Below, piece by piece: positions 38,158 through 47,592 of a DNA stretch of 64,000 nucleotides. Each line of letters opens with the position of its first letter. Position 1 is the stretch's first letter. The translations under genes and the position numbers were made by a program. Under the pieces are notes generated by a model. It did not search any database. It was not told the origin of the DNA and worked only from the letters and a program-made list of their open reading frames with translations. Source of the stretch: Epichloe hybrida (taxonomy: Eukaryota > Ascomycota > Sordariomycetes > Hypocreales > Clavicipitaceae); assembly GCA_019022495.1 (NCBI GenBank), contig JAFEKR010000008.1:1736001-1800000 (forward strand), given 5' to 3'.

Positions 38158-38556
38158 CTTATAATAGCTTATAATAGCTTATAATAGCTTATAATAGCTT
38201 ATAATAGCTTATAATAGCTTATAATAGCTTATAATAGCTTATAATAGCTTATAGCTTATAATAGCTTATAATAGCTTATAATAGCTTATAATAGCTTATA
38301 ATAGCTTATAATAGCTTATAATAGCTTATAATAGCTTATAATAGCTTATAATAGCTTATAAGCTTATAATAGCTTATAATAGCTTATAATAGCTTATAAT
38401 AGCTTATAATAGCTTATAATAGCTTATAATAGCTTATAATAGCTTATAATAGCTTATAATAGCTTATAATAGCTTATAATAGGTTATAATAGCTTATAAT
38501 AGCTTATAATAGCTTATAATAGCTTATAATAGCTTATAATAGCTTATAATAGCTTA
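38158..38556. repeat. 10-bp minisatellite (AGCTTATAAT)n, about 40 copies
   Basis: Nearly perfect head-to-tail copies of AGCTTATAAT, with two slips where a unit loses bases (near 38252 and 38360) and one point variant (near 38483). The unit contains the palindromes AGCT and TTATAA, so both strands can fold. It contains no CpA/TpG, so RIP has nothing to change. Confidence 0.95.
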
Positions 38557-38780
38557 TAGTTTATAAGCTACTATAAGCTATAATAAATTATATTAACTTA
38601 TAATATTATTAGTGTTAAAGTTTAATTAAAATTAAATAGTAAATAAGTAACTAAAATATAAATATAAATAAGTATAAGGAAATTACTATAGAAAAAGCTA
38701 TACTTTTTAATTACTTAGTATTTTAAGCTTTTTAAATATATTAATAAAATAAAATACTTTTCTTTCTTATATTTTTTAAA

Positions 38781-38948
38781 ATAATAATAATAGTAATAAT
38801 AGTAATAATAGTAATAATAGTAATAATAGTAATAATAGTAATAATAGTAATAATAGTAATAATAGTAATAATAGTAATAATAGTAGTAGTAATAGTAGTA
38901 ATAGTAATAATAGTAGTAGTAGTAGTAATAGTAGTAATAGTAATAATA
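38781..38948. repeat. Microsatellite (TAATAATAG)n
   Basis: A run of TAATAATAG with a later switch to TAGTAG-rich variants, about 168 bp. It lies inside the hAT-type element between the 10-bp satellite and the 100-bp array. Confidence 0.93.
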
Positions 38949-39019
38949 AATTTAATATCTCTTTTTAAGAAATAATTCTATAACTAATTAAAAAAAAGTA
39001 TAAACTCTAAGTAAAAGGC

Positions 39020-39560
39020 AACTATAAGGACCCACTTTAGACCCATTTTAGACCCACTTTTATTCATTCCTTCTTTTTCTAAGACTAGATTATAGAAAAA
39101 AGCATAAAAGTTATTAGGAAGTAGAGGTATAATTATAAGGACCCACTTTAGACCCACTTTTATTAATACCTCCTTTTTCTAAGACTAGATTATAGAAAAA
39201 AGCATAAAAGTTATTAGGAAGTAAAGGTATAATTATAAGGACCCACTTTAGACCCACTTTAGACCCACTTTTATTAATACCTCCTTTTTCTAAGACTAGA
39301 TTATAGAAAAAAGCATAAAAGTTATTAGGAAGTAGAGGTATAATTATAAGGACCCACTTTAGACCCACTTTTATTAATACCTCCTTTTTCTAAGACTAGA
39401 TTATAGAAAAAGCATAAAGGTTATTAGTAAGTAAAGGTATAATTATAAGGACTTACTTTAGACCTACTTTTATTAATATATCTTTTTCTTTAGACTAAAT
39501 TATAGAAAAAGCATAGAAACTATTAGTAAATAAAAGGTATAGTTAATAAGGTTTACTTTT
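39020..39560. repeat. Tandem array of about 100/111-bp units, five copies
   Basis: Starts of the recurring AATTATAAGGACCC landmark (AACTATAAGGACCC in the first unit) are at about 39020, 39131, 39231, 39342 and 39441, giving steps of 111, 100, 111 and 99-100 bp. The 11-bp difference is an extra copy of ACCCACTTTAG. The last copy is the most diverged. Because the period can preserve frame, a repeat-only minus-strand frame appears at 39114-39368; I do not consider it a gene. Confidence 0.92.
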
Positions 39561-40398
39561 AAACCTACTTTTTAGTATAATATATAGCTAAGTAAGTAAG
39601 CTAAAAATAGTATATATTCTTAAGCTTACTTTTAAAGCTTTTTTTTCTAATTTTAGTAATAAAGGAAAATATATTATATTTCTTTTTAATATTATAAGAA
39701 TAATATTCTAGCTACTTTTTTAAAGCTTTTTTAAGGGTTTTTACATTTCTTAACTTAAAAAACCTAAAAACTTAATATAATTATTTATAATTATAATAAA
39801 AGAAAATATATAGCTAAAAACCCTTCTATAATATAAAGTAAAAATATTTATTTATTATAAATAGCTTATCTTTATAAATATATTATTATTAGATTTATTA
39901 TCCTATTTATATATAATAGTAAATAATTTCTTTAGGGTAAATCTTAGATTTAAAGTAAAAAAAGTATATTAAAATGAATATTAAATCTAATTAAAAAGCT
40001 AGAAAGATAAAATAACCTTTAGAATTTAGGAAATAAATAGAGTTATATAGTAATACTAAAAATACTATACTTAGCTACCCTATTCCTATTATAAGCCTAA
40101 TAGTTTAAATAAGTATAAACTTTAAAGATTTATAACTAAATAACTAAATTCTAATAAAAAAGAAAGCTAATATTAAGTTAATAAAGAAAAATCTAAAGAA
40201 TATTATAAGATATTAATATGCCCCACTTTTATTTTTAGCCTTATACTACATGTAGTATTTGTAGTGTAGTGTAACGTGGTGTAGTATTTACTACACTACA
40301 CTACATACTACACTACACTACAATTCACTACACTACATACTACAAGGAAAGTCAAAATACTACATTTACTACACTACATGTAAAGCTCTGTAAGTAAG

Positions 40399-40902
40399 TA
40401 GTTAGTAATAATAAAATAAAATATAAGGAAGAAGGAACTAATTTACCCCCTTATAAGTATTACTACGCTATATATATTAAATATAGTATTTTATAAGTTT
40501 AGCTTATTTATTATTAGTAACTAAAATATAAGGGAATTAATAGTTTATTTAAGGTAATATAAGCTTAGCTAGAGAGTTTCTCTTAAACTTAGAGTAGCTT
40601 ATATATAAATAATATATATAGCTATAGATTTATAAGTAAATATACTTATTTTTTATAATAAAGAGCTTAGGAATAATAAAGGTAATAGTATAAGAAAACT
40701 AAAGGTACAATAGAATTTAAAGGAAGGATTTCTATAGTTAAGGGGGGAAAAAGTATATAATATAGTAGGAAGCTATAAGTAATTTAAAGGTAAAGGTAGC
40801 CTACTCGTTATTATTATTTTAATATTAGCTACTACCTAGTAAGTAGCTATATATAAACTAGTAAAAGCTATTTAAGGGCCTAGCTATAAGTAAGGGGATA
40901 AT
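40399..40902. other. 3' non-coding part of gypsy G2
   Basis: AT-rich sequence between the hAT-type element and the G2 3' LTR. It partly matches the G1 region before its 3' LTR (about 15040-15457), for example at TAAGCTTAGCTAGAGAGTTTC versus the G1 equivalent near 15080. No gene is seen. Confidence 0.7.
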
Positions 40903-41103
40903 TATAAGGCTTACTTATAATACTAGCATACCTATATACCACCTAGTAGGTATACTACGCCCTAGGGCTAGGTCTATGTGACACTAGCGAGCTACTAGCT
41001 ATAAGCCAGCGACTTGCGTATATAACATACTTAGACCTAGCAAGCTTTAGTTAATATACGAACGCCCCCATACCTCTTGCCTAGCTATCCCTCTGTTCTC
41101 ACA
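40903..41103 (+). repeat. 3' LTR of gypsy G2 (about 201 bp)
   Basis: Starts TATAAGGCTTACTTATAATA and ends CTCTGTTCTCACA. It is the least mutated of the four gypsy LTRs in the second half (GCCAGCGACTTGCGTATA), so RIP changes are uneven between LTR copies. The following bases AAAGC are already copia F. Confidence 0.84.
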
Positions 41104-42079
41104 AAAGCAAATAGGAAGCTTTAACTAGCTCTCTATATTTATATAACCTAATATTATATTTATAGTTAATTAACTTTATAGTGTAAATTCTACGCTAAAG
41201 TAAGTATATATAAACCTTTAGAATTATCTTTAGTAATACCTTATAGGAATAAATAATTTAGGAATTATTCTTAGAGAATTAACTTTTATAGATATTAAAT
41301 CTATACTTTAGGTAAAGGGCTATAGTAATGCTTTACTTGCTAATAACCTAGATACTAGAAGATTAACTACTAGCTATATTATAATACTAGCTAGAGGATT
41401 AATTCTATAGTAATTATAGAAATAAACTTTAATTACTCTTAGCTTAATAGAAGCTGAATTTATTAACCTTATGCTAACTAGACTCTTAATAATATAGATT
41501 TACTAAGCTACTTAATAACTTTAGGATTAAGTGATTATAACTATTACTTCTTTTTATAAATAGCTAGAATATAAAAGCTAATATACTTAATAAGAAGTAT
41601 AAGGGATATACTTATTATATTAATTTATAGTATAAATAGATTATATAGAAAGCTTATAAAGGGGAATTTTATCTCTAATAGATTAGCATAGATTTAATAA
41701 TAGCTAATAGGTTTATAAAAGGCCTAGAATATATTAAATATAATAATTTTATATGCTTTCTTTAGATAATAAAGGTAAAGGACTTTATAAAGGGAGATAT
41801 AAAGGGTTTATAAATAGCCTTATTTTCTATTTTTCTTTTCTTCCTTATATTATTAGCTAGATATGTTACTAGGGGCGGTGTTAAGAATCATAGCCTTATA
41901 TTGTAGCCTTAGGTATTATATTATTAGATTCTTCGCTTAATAATATATTGCGCTTGCGATTGCGTTTGTTATTATAATTTATTAAAGGCTTTACTTAAAG
42001 ACCTTAATTCACTACTTATAGATTTAAAGCTATAATAGCTTCTCTTTTACCTGTTAAATTCCTAGATAGTAATTCCACA
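41104..42079 (+). mobile_element. Copia element F: RNase H, polypurine tract and 3' LTR only
   Basis: Reading through stops gives the C-terminal Ty1/copia RNase H: TRRSTTGY-like sequence near 41350-41375, then LLAQQKLNLLTLC-like sequence near 41440-41475, and near 41650-41720 a stretch equivalent to the HIDIRYH...DMVADGLTKGL end of copia pol. A G-rich tract, ACTAGGGGCGG, at 41867-41877 precedes an LTR starting TGTTAAGAATC at 41879. This LTR is unrelated to those of A/B, C or D/E, so F is a fourth copia family. Its 5' part is absent because gypsy G2 abuts at 41104. Confidence 0.78.
41879..42079 (+). repeat. Putative 3' LTR of copia F (about 201 bp), edge of the AT-rich block
   Basis: Starts TGTTAAGAATC right after a polypurine-like tract and ends at GTAATTCCACA. 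There is no partner copy in the window, so the right border is inferred from the TG...CA form. Base composition changes sharply just after it. Confidence 0.6.
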
Positions 42080-42681
42080 TTATCTTCTCTTTTCATCGCT
42101 CTTTGCCACCCAAATCCCTCCACAGCTCACAAGCACCACCACCCACCAGACGACACCCACCAGACGACACCCACCCACCACCTGCTCAAGTGGCAAGTGG
42201 CAAGTGGCAAGTGGCACAAACCCCGAGCATTACATGCCTTCGGTGCCCAGCACTTGTCTTGTCTCGTCTTGTCGACTGTCGACAGTGTGACACCACCTGA
42301 CCGACCGACCAATGCTTGGCCCGCAGATGTTTGGGCTCGATGCTCACTCCGAATGTTCTCTCCGTCACATCCATGCTGTTTCTTACTTTTCTCTTGGTGC
42401 TTTGATCCATTGCCAACTCCCAGTCTTTCATTCTATTACCCCAGATTTTACATTTGAACCGCCTCAGATCGAGCGAAATCACCAACGGCCGCGTTCGTTG
42501 CCGCATGTGCTGTCACGGCGCTCTGCCAGCCGCTACACTCAGTGTTTGTAGACACTTGATATTTCTATCTGTTGCCTCCGTTTCTTCATTCGCCGTTGTT
42601 TGTCACTTGTACTTGTTTCCTCTTCCTTCCCAGTAATCCCCATCGTCTTCAAACGCTTCCGAACACTCAACGGGTAGGAAA
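42080..42681. other. Leader/promoter region of the GNAT gene with short direct repeats
   Basis: The first normal-composition DNA after the transposon block. It holds CACCAGACGACACC repeated (42145-42175), then four copies of CAAGTGG (42187-42215), then pyrimidine-rich sequence up to the ATG at 42682. Many overlapping short frames occur; none looks coding. Confidence 0.6.
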
Positions 42682-43802
42682 ATGGTATTTGGACATGCAT
42701 CTTCAGACAACGAAAAGAATAGGGCAGCCCCAATCGAAGTATCCTGCCAAGCTGTGTCTACATCCGCCACTGATCCAGCTCAATACCCGTCTATCACAGA
42801 GGAGTGCGCCATCGGTGATTCTGACGATGACGACGAGGACCTTGTACAGATTCGAAGAACTGATACTCAGAGCAGAATGCTGCAACAGAAATCCCCTGAA
42901 GAATTACGTCGAGCGTTGATCCCGTTCCATTGGGCTCCAATGCTCTCTCCTTTGATACCTGCGGATCTGCCCGCTTGCGTGACATTAGAACATGCAGCAT
43001 TGCCAGATGAGACCCAGTCCTGCAGCATTGAAGAGGTATTCATCAAGCCAATCCTAGCATTCATAGCAATACCATGTCTGCTCTCTTGCCTTTGTGTCTG
43101 ACAGATTTTCAGATCGAGTATTACATCCGAAGATGCGGGGGTATATGTCTCGGTTTGTTTAATACCTGCCCCTCTAACAACACCGACGATTGGCATATTC
43201 AAACGTTGCCACATGCTCGTCCTGTAGAGACCGGTAGACAAGATGGTTCTAAGAGTGTGCTGTTTGCCCACATTCTTGCCACACTAGGAAAGCACCCTTT
43301 AGTGACGGATGACGACCTTCGGCTCCCACAGAATTGGCGAGGCGCACAAACACCTTCGGATGACTCATCTTTGGGTCATCAAATTTCAGGCAGAACGATT
43401 TGCCTACATTCTTTCTCCGTGTGTCCTGAAGTCCAAGGGGTTGGCATTGGCAAGTCAGCCATGAGAGCTTACGTTCAGCTAATGAACCAGTCTGGAGTGG
43501 CTGATCGGATATCTCTTATTTGAAAAGAAGTGGGTAGATCAGTTCTCATTACTCTGCCTATCTTGTTGATCAGAAATTTCTAGTCTCTTGTGGGCTTCTT
43601 CAGCAATGTTGGTTTCAAATTGGCTGGGAAGAGTAATACGACTGTAGCCGGCTCGGGCTGGTACAACATGGTGGGTTTTCAGCTAGCCGTAGCTATTGAA
43701 AGAGCGAGAATCTCACACGGTCTAATGTTCCAGACAAACGAGCTTCCTGGTCCTCGGGCTCCATTCCGCCTGGGCCAGACCCAGGAAAGCAAAAGAGCCT
43801 AG
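42682..43802 (+). CDS. GNAT-family N-acetyltransferase (arylalkylamine/polyamine type), probably broken by an in-frame stop
   Basis: Exon 1 is 42682-43035 and intron 1 is 43036-43112 (GT...TTTTCAG with a CTGAC branch site). Exon 2 starts at 43113 and runs to an in-frame TGA at 43521-43523, giving 254 residues. It has an acidic stretch (DSDDDDED, about residues 49-56), the family's N-terminal block (MLSPLIPADLPACVTLEHAA), then IEYYIRRC and GLFNT. The acetyl-CoA loop QGVGIGKSAM is at 226-235. The strand after DRISLI should continue, and the downstream DNA does so: skipping the TGA, a 54-bp intron (43530-43583) leads in frame to SLVGFFSNVGFKLAGK...GWYNMV, the expected C-terminal fold, ending at 43802. 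The stop therefore removes the last strands of the domain. The substrate is not known. Nonsense mutation, rare read-through or sequencing error are all possible. Confidence 0.7.
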
Positions 43803-44127
43803 AGCATTCACTTCCAAACCAAAAAGCACATCACCAATTACTACTAACTTACCATGCACGACATGGACCGAAGAAACATCTGCCTGAGCGAGAGGATGAA
43901 CGCTGTGACCGACTAAACGTGTCTTGGCTAACAAATCGCACTTTTTTCAGTCTCGGCTGAACAAGGCACTTCTACCAAGTCAGATGTTTAACGAAGTAGA
44001 TCTTGTGCCGGTTTTGTTTTTAGTACGTGTCAGAATTCTTGTCATCCAACGGTAAGTTCCACGGTCAGTCTACGTCGATAGCCGTGCCTAACCCCTGCCA
44101 TTGATAGCTGAACACTTTCCTGTCTAA
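43803..44127. other. Intergenic, convergent 3' ends of GNAT gene and URA5
   Basis: About 325 bp of normal-composition DNA. I see no gene, repeat or RNA signal. Confidence 0.7.
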
Positions 44128-44829
44128 CTAGTCCGTTGCCTTGTACTTCAGACGATACTCTTCAGTGCGTTTGATATCTTCCTCAGAGGCGAAGCTCTTC
44201 ATGCCCTCAATGATATCATCCAGGGTCAGAATTGCAAAGATTGGGATGCCATACTCTTTTCTCAGTTCGCCGATGGCGCTAGGGCCAGGTTTGGAATCGT
44301 CACTATCGGCAGCAGGCAGCTTCTCCTTGCGATCCAGGGCAACAACAATGCCTGAAACGATGCCACCTTCCTTTCTAATCTTGTCGATGGCTTCTCTCTT
44401 TGCAGTTCCAGCTGTGATAACATCATCGACGATTAGGACTTTCTTCCCTTTCAAAGAGGAACCGACAATGTTGCCTCCTTCACCGTGGTCTTTGGCCTCC
44501 TTTCTGTCAAACGAGTAAGAGACGGTATCCAGATTCTGAGGGGCAAGCTCGCCGAGCTTGATGGTGATGGCGGAGCACAGAGGAATACCCTTGTACGCAG
44601 GACCAAATACAATGTCGAAATCGAGGCCATCATTCTGCTGGGCATCAAGGATGGTCTTCGCGAATGCGGACGAGATGGCACCGGCGAGACGAGCGGTATG
44701 GAACTCGCCTGCATTAAAGAAATAAGGCGAGATTCTCTTGGATTTGAGCTCAAAGCTACCGAACTTCAAGACTCCGCCCTCAATGGCGGCCTGGAGGAAG
44801 TCCTTTTTGTAGGGAGCGAGGCCGGTCAT
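44128..44829 (-). CDS. URA5: Orotate phosphoribosyltransferase (pyrimidine synthesis)
   Basis: Transfers the ribose-5-phosphate of PRPP to orotate to make OMP, the fifth step of de novo UMP synthesis, in the cytosol. It is a single 233-residue exon, the usual size for fungal OPRTases. Start chosen at 44829 ([13 protein letters not shown]), the conserved fungal N-terminus; a longer frame begins at 44979, but its extra 50 residues look like translated 5' leader. Key features: [20 protein letters not shown] (residues 22-41, substrate-binding start), [10 protein letters not shown] (75-84), the flexible catalytic loop with [11 protein letters not shown] (109-119) and the PRPP-binding signature [13 protein letters not shown] (131-143). 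All key residues are intact. It is divergent from NOG1 with 585 bp between starts. Fungal names vary (URA5, pyr2, pyrF). Confidence 0.97.
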   Translation of the reverse strand: MTGLAPYKKDFLQAAIEGGVLKFGSFELKSKRISPYFFNAGEFHTARLAGAISSAFAKTILDAQQNDGLDFDIVFGPAYKGIPLCSAITIKLGELAPQNLDTVSYSFDRKEAKDHGEGGNIVGSSLKGKKVLIVDDVITAGTAKREAIDKIRKEGGIVSGIVVALDRKEKLPAADSDDSKPGPSAIGELRKEYGIPIFAILTLDDIIEGMKSFASEEDIKRTEEYRLKYKATD

Positions 44830-45414
44830 TTCTGCCTCTCTTTCTGTTTTGTGTGGTTGTGGTCCAGAATGATTGGTCCTGATGGATGCGATTGTAAAAG
44901 AGGTAGTCCAGCAATGGAAAATCAGCCCTTTTGTTGTAACAAGCCTTCCGCCGTCAGTTTCTCCCAGGCAACCTGGCAACCTGGCTTGTAAATCGCATAC
45001 AGTGAAGTCGTTGCAATGTGGACTACAGAGGAAATGAACTAAAAAAGCTTTGCATCCAAGATGTTGCTCAATGGTTCAATGGGGTCTTGAAGAGAGCCCG
45101 TGAAGTTTTAGTGGGGGGTTCTGGAGCGGGGCGCCAAATCGGCGAGGAGAGAGAAAAAAAAGGGCCCAAGTATCGTTTAGGGTGATTTCTGTAGGAAGTG
45201 TACTTAGCTCGCTGCCTTGTCCAATCTTATCGATAGACCCTTCTGCCGAGACTCCACCTCAAGTCTCAAAAGTACATAATATGTATGTGCGGGAGAAAAA
45301 AAATGTTTGACCGCCTTGGGCGGAGCCAAATTTAGATTTGCCATCTTGAACCGGCACTGTCAAGATCGCAACTCTTGCACAGCCCAACATCCTCAAGAGC
45401 CCAGATTGCCCAAG
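44830..45414. promoter_or_regulatory. Divergent promoter region between URA5 and NOG1
   Basis: 585 bp shared by two growth-related genes transcribed away from each other. It contains A-rich runs (about 45152-45161 and 45295-45303) and no TATA box I trust. The in-frame extension upstream of URA5 (44830-44979) is open but unconserved in appearance. Confidence 0.55.
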
Positions 45415-47592
45415 ATGAAGACGACATGGAAGGACATACCCCCAGTGCCGACTCAGCAAGAGTTTTTGGACATTGTGCTGAGTCGAACCCAGCGCAAGTT
45501 GCCCACGCAGATTCGCGCTGGTTTCAAGATAAGCAGAATTCGAGGTACGAAGAAGATTTGATACATGAGGTCTTCCGGCTCAGCCTCAGCCCCAGACGTT
45601 ATTCTTACTGACAAACCGTCATCAGCTTTCTACACCAGAAAGGTCAAGTTTTCTCAGGAGACCTTCTCCGAGAAATTCGGTGCCATCCTCGAAAGTTTCC
45701 CCAGATTGCAGGATATCCATCCTTTCCACAAGGATCTACTCAACACCCTCTACGACGCCGACCATTTTCGTATCGCGCTCGGTCAGCTGTCAACCGCCAA
45801 ACACTTGATCGAGACCATTTCCAGAGACTATGTCCGTTTAATCAAGTATGGCCAGTCTCTCTTCCAATGCAAGCAGCTCAAAAGAGCCGCACTCGGTCGC
45901 ATGGCCACCATCACCAGGCGTCTAAAAGATCCGCTTTTGTATCTCGATCAGGTCCGACAGCATCTTGGACGTCTGCCTTCAATCGACCCCAATACTCGAA
46001 CTCTACTCATTTGCGGCTACCCCAATGTCGGCAAGTCCAGTTTCCTGCGTAGCATAACACGAGCGGATGTCGATGTCCAACCTTACGCCTTCACAACCAA
46101 GAGCTTGTTCGTCGGTCATTTTGACTACAAGTACCTTCGATTTCAGGCTATTGATACGCCAGGCATTCTGGACCATCCTCTGGAGGAGATGAACACCATT
46201 GAGATGCAGAGGTGAGTTTGGCTATGAATCTTGGCTCGCATGTTGGTTCACTAGACAGGGGATGCTGACCACTCTAAAAGTATCACTGCGATTGCACATC
46301 TTCGATCAGCCATCTTGTACTTCATGGACTTGTCCGAACAGTGCGGCTACACTGTTCAAGCGCAGATCCAGCTCTTCAAGAGCATCAAGCCGCTCTTCTC
46401 AAACAAGCTGGTTTTCCTGGTCGTCAACAAGATCGATGTCGCTCGACCAGAGGACCTGAGTGAGGAGCTGCAGGCCGAGCTGCAGAGCTTGATGAAGTCT
46501 GACAATATTGAGATGCTTCAATTGTCATGCAACACACAAGAGGGAGTCCAGGAGGTCAAGAATGCTGCTTGCGAGCGTCTTATCGCTGAGCGAGTCAGCC
46601 AGAAGCTCAAGGCCGGCACAAACAACAGTGGCGCCGTTGGCGGTCGTTTGGCGGATGTCATGTCCCGTATTCACGTGGCTACGCCCATGGGCGGCCAGAC
46701 CCTCGAGACGTTCATTCCCGAGGGCGTCAAGGCCATGAAAAAATACGACAAGGAGGATCCCGAGCGCCGCAAACTCGCCAGGGATGTCGAGGCCGAGAAC
46801 GGTGGTGCGGGTGTCTACAACGTTGACATGCGTACTTCCTACGTGCTCGAGAACCCTGACTGGATATATGACAAGATTCCCGAAATTTTCGACGGCAAGA
46901 ACGTCTACGACTTTGTTGATCCCGACATCGAGGCCAAGCTTGCGGCTCTCGAAGAGGAAGAAGAGAAGCTCGAGCAAGAGGGTTACTACGACTCGGAAGA
47001 GGACATTGATGATGATGAAGAGGTCGAGATATTGAAAAAGGCCGAGCTCATCCGCGAGAAGCAGCAGCTCATCCGAAACGAGGCACGCATGAAGAAGAGA
47101 CTCAAGAACCAAGCCATCATTCCCCGCAAGGCCATGAAGAAGAAGTACTCCGAGCTCGAGGACGCCCTGGACCAGCTCGGCGTCGATACCACCAACCTGG
47201 CCGAGCGTGCTCAGCCCAAGGAGCCCCGCCGCGGTCGCTCCATGTCAAGAAGCCGCCTTGGTACCGAAGACCCCGACTCCATGGACGTCGACGCGAGTGC
47301 TCGCGACCGTCTGCGTGCTCGCTCCAAGAGCAGAGCACCCACTACCGATCGTCGTGGCGATGGTGTGCAAGATGAAGTGGCAAGAACAAAGGCCGAACGC
47401 ATCGGCAAGCTCAACCAGAGAAAGATGAACAGAATGGCCCGACAGGGTGAGGGAGACAGACATACTACCGTCTCTTTGATAAAGCATCTGGTAAGCTTTG
47501 AATTAAAGATTCTTCCATCAAGTACTGTCCACTAACAATCATCCTTTCAGGTCGCTGGCAAGCGTGGCATGGGCAAGACTTCTCGACGATGA
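45415..47592 (+). CDS. NOG1: Nucleolar GTP-binding protein 1 (60S ribosome assembly GTPase)
   Basis: Nog1 is an essential Obg-family GTPase that joins pre-60S particles in the nucleolus. Four exons fit without frame problems: 45415-45544, 45626-46211, 46281-47490 and 47551-47592, giving 655 residues, the expected fungal length. Introns are 81, 69 and 60 bp with GT/AG ends and CTGAC or CTAAC branch sites. The protein starts [12 protein letters not shown]. It has the NOG1 N-terminal helical block, then G1 GYPNVGKSS (174-182), DTPG (220-223) and NKID (288-291). The block [16 protein letters not shown] is conserved in the C-terminal half, followed by an acidic tract ([24 protein letters not shown]), a basic region and a [11 protein letters not shown] terminus. 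An AATAAA at 47778-47783 may be its poly(A) signal. Confidence 0.97.

Larger units (their letters stand above)
37975..40390. mobile_element. Non-autonomous hAT-type DNA transposon packed with tandem repeats (2,416 bp)
   Basis: The ends are inverted: CAGAGCTTTGCACTAC on the left, and CAGAGCTTTACATGTAG read from the right end. The flanks are a perfect 8-bp duplication TAAGTAAG (37967-37974 and 40391-40398). An 8-bp TSD with CAG-type termini is typical of the hAT superfamily. Both subterminal zones are dense in ACTAC/GTAGT pentamers in both orientations (37985-38135 and 40235-40380). hAT transposases are known to bind short subterminal repeats, so this may be the binding array. The interior has no transposase frame; it holds a 10-bp satellite, a 9-bp microsatellite, a roughly 100-bp tandem array and plain AT-rich DNA. 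Confidence 0.8.
20649..41103 (+). mobile_element. Gypsy (chromovirus-type) element G2, full length, carrying four nested insertions
   Basis: Both LTRs are present in the same orientation. Without the insertions and their duplicated targets it is about 6.6 kb. Order: LTR 20649-20850, gag to about 22010, start of pol to 22481, copia B, RT and RNase H 29243-30632, copia D, integrase 34473-36154, an 826-bp insert, chromodomain and 3' region 36981-37974, a hAT-type element, 3' region 40399-40902, LTR 40903-41103. Each insertion has its own TSD, and the pol reading resumes after each one. The bases outside the two G2 LTRs (GAAAA left, AAAGC right) do not form a clear 5-bp TSD, and the host differs on the two sides (E gag left, copia F RNase H right). 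Confidence 0.82.

Noticed and set aside
39114..39368. 84-codon minus-strand frame with a repeated protein motif
   Set aside because: It is the translation of the tandem DNA array in the hAT-type element; no start context, no domain.
37975..40390. CRISPR-like regularly spaced repeats
   Set aside because: The repeats are directly tandem without unique spacers, the genome is eukaryotic, and the ends are those of a DNA transposon.
42186..42636. Several 60-106-codon frames on both strands before the GNAT gene
   Set aside because: Overlapping frames in repeat-containing, pyrimidine-rich leader DNA; none has a domain.
44830..44979. N-terminal extension of URA5 (50 residues)
   Set aside because: The extension is unlike OPRTase N-termini, and the internal [13 protein letters not shown] start is the conserved one and gives the normal family length.
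46525..47112. 195-codon antisense frame over NOG1
   Set aside because: Antisense shadow of the NOG1 third exon, whose sense frame is clearly conserved.
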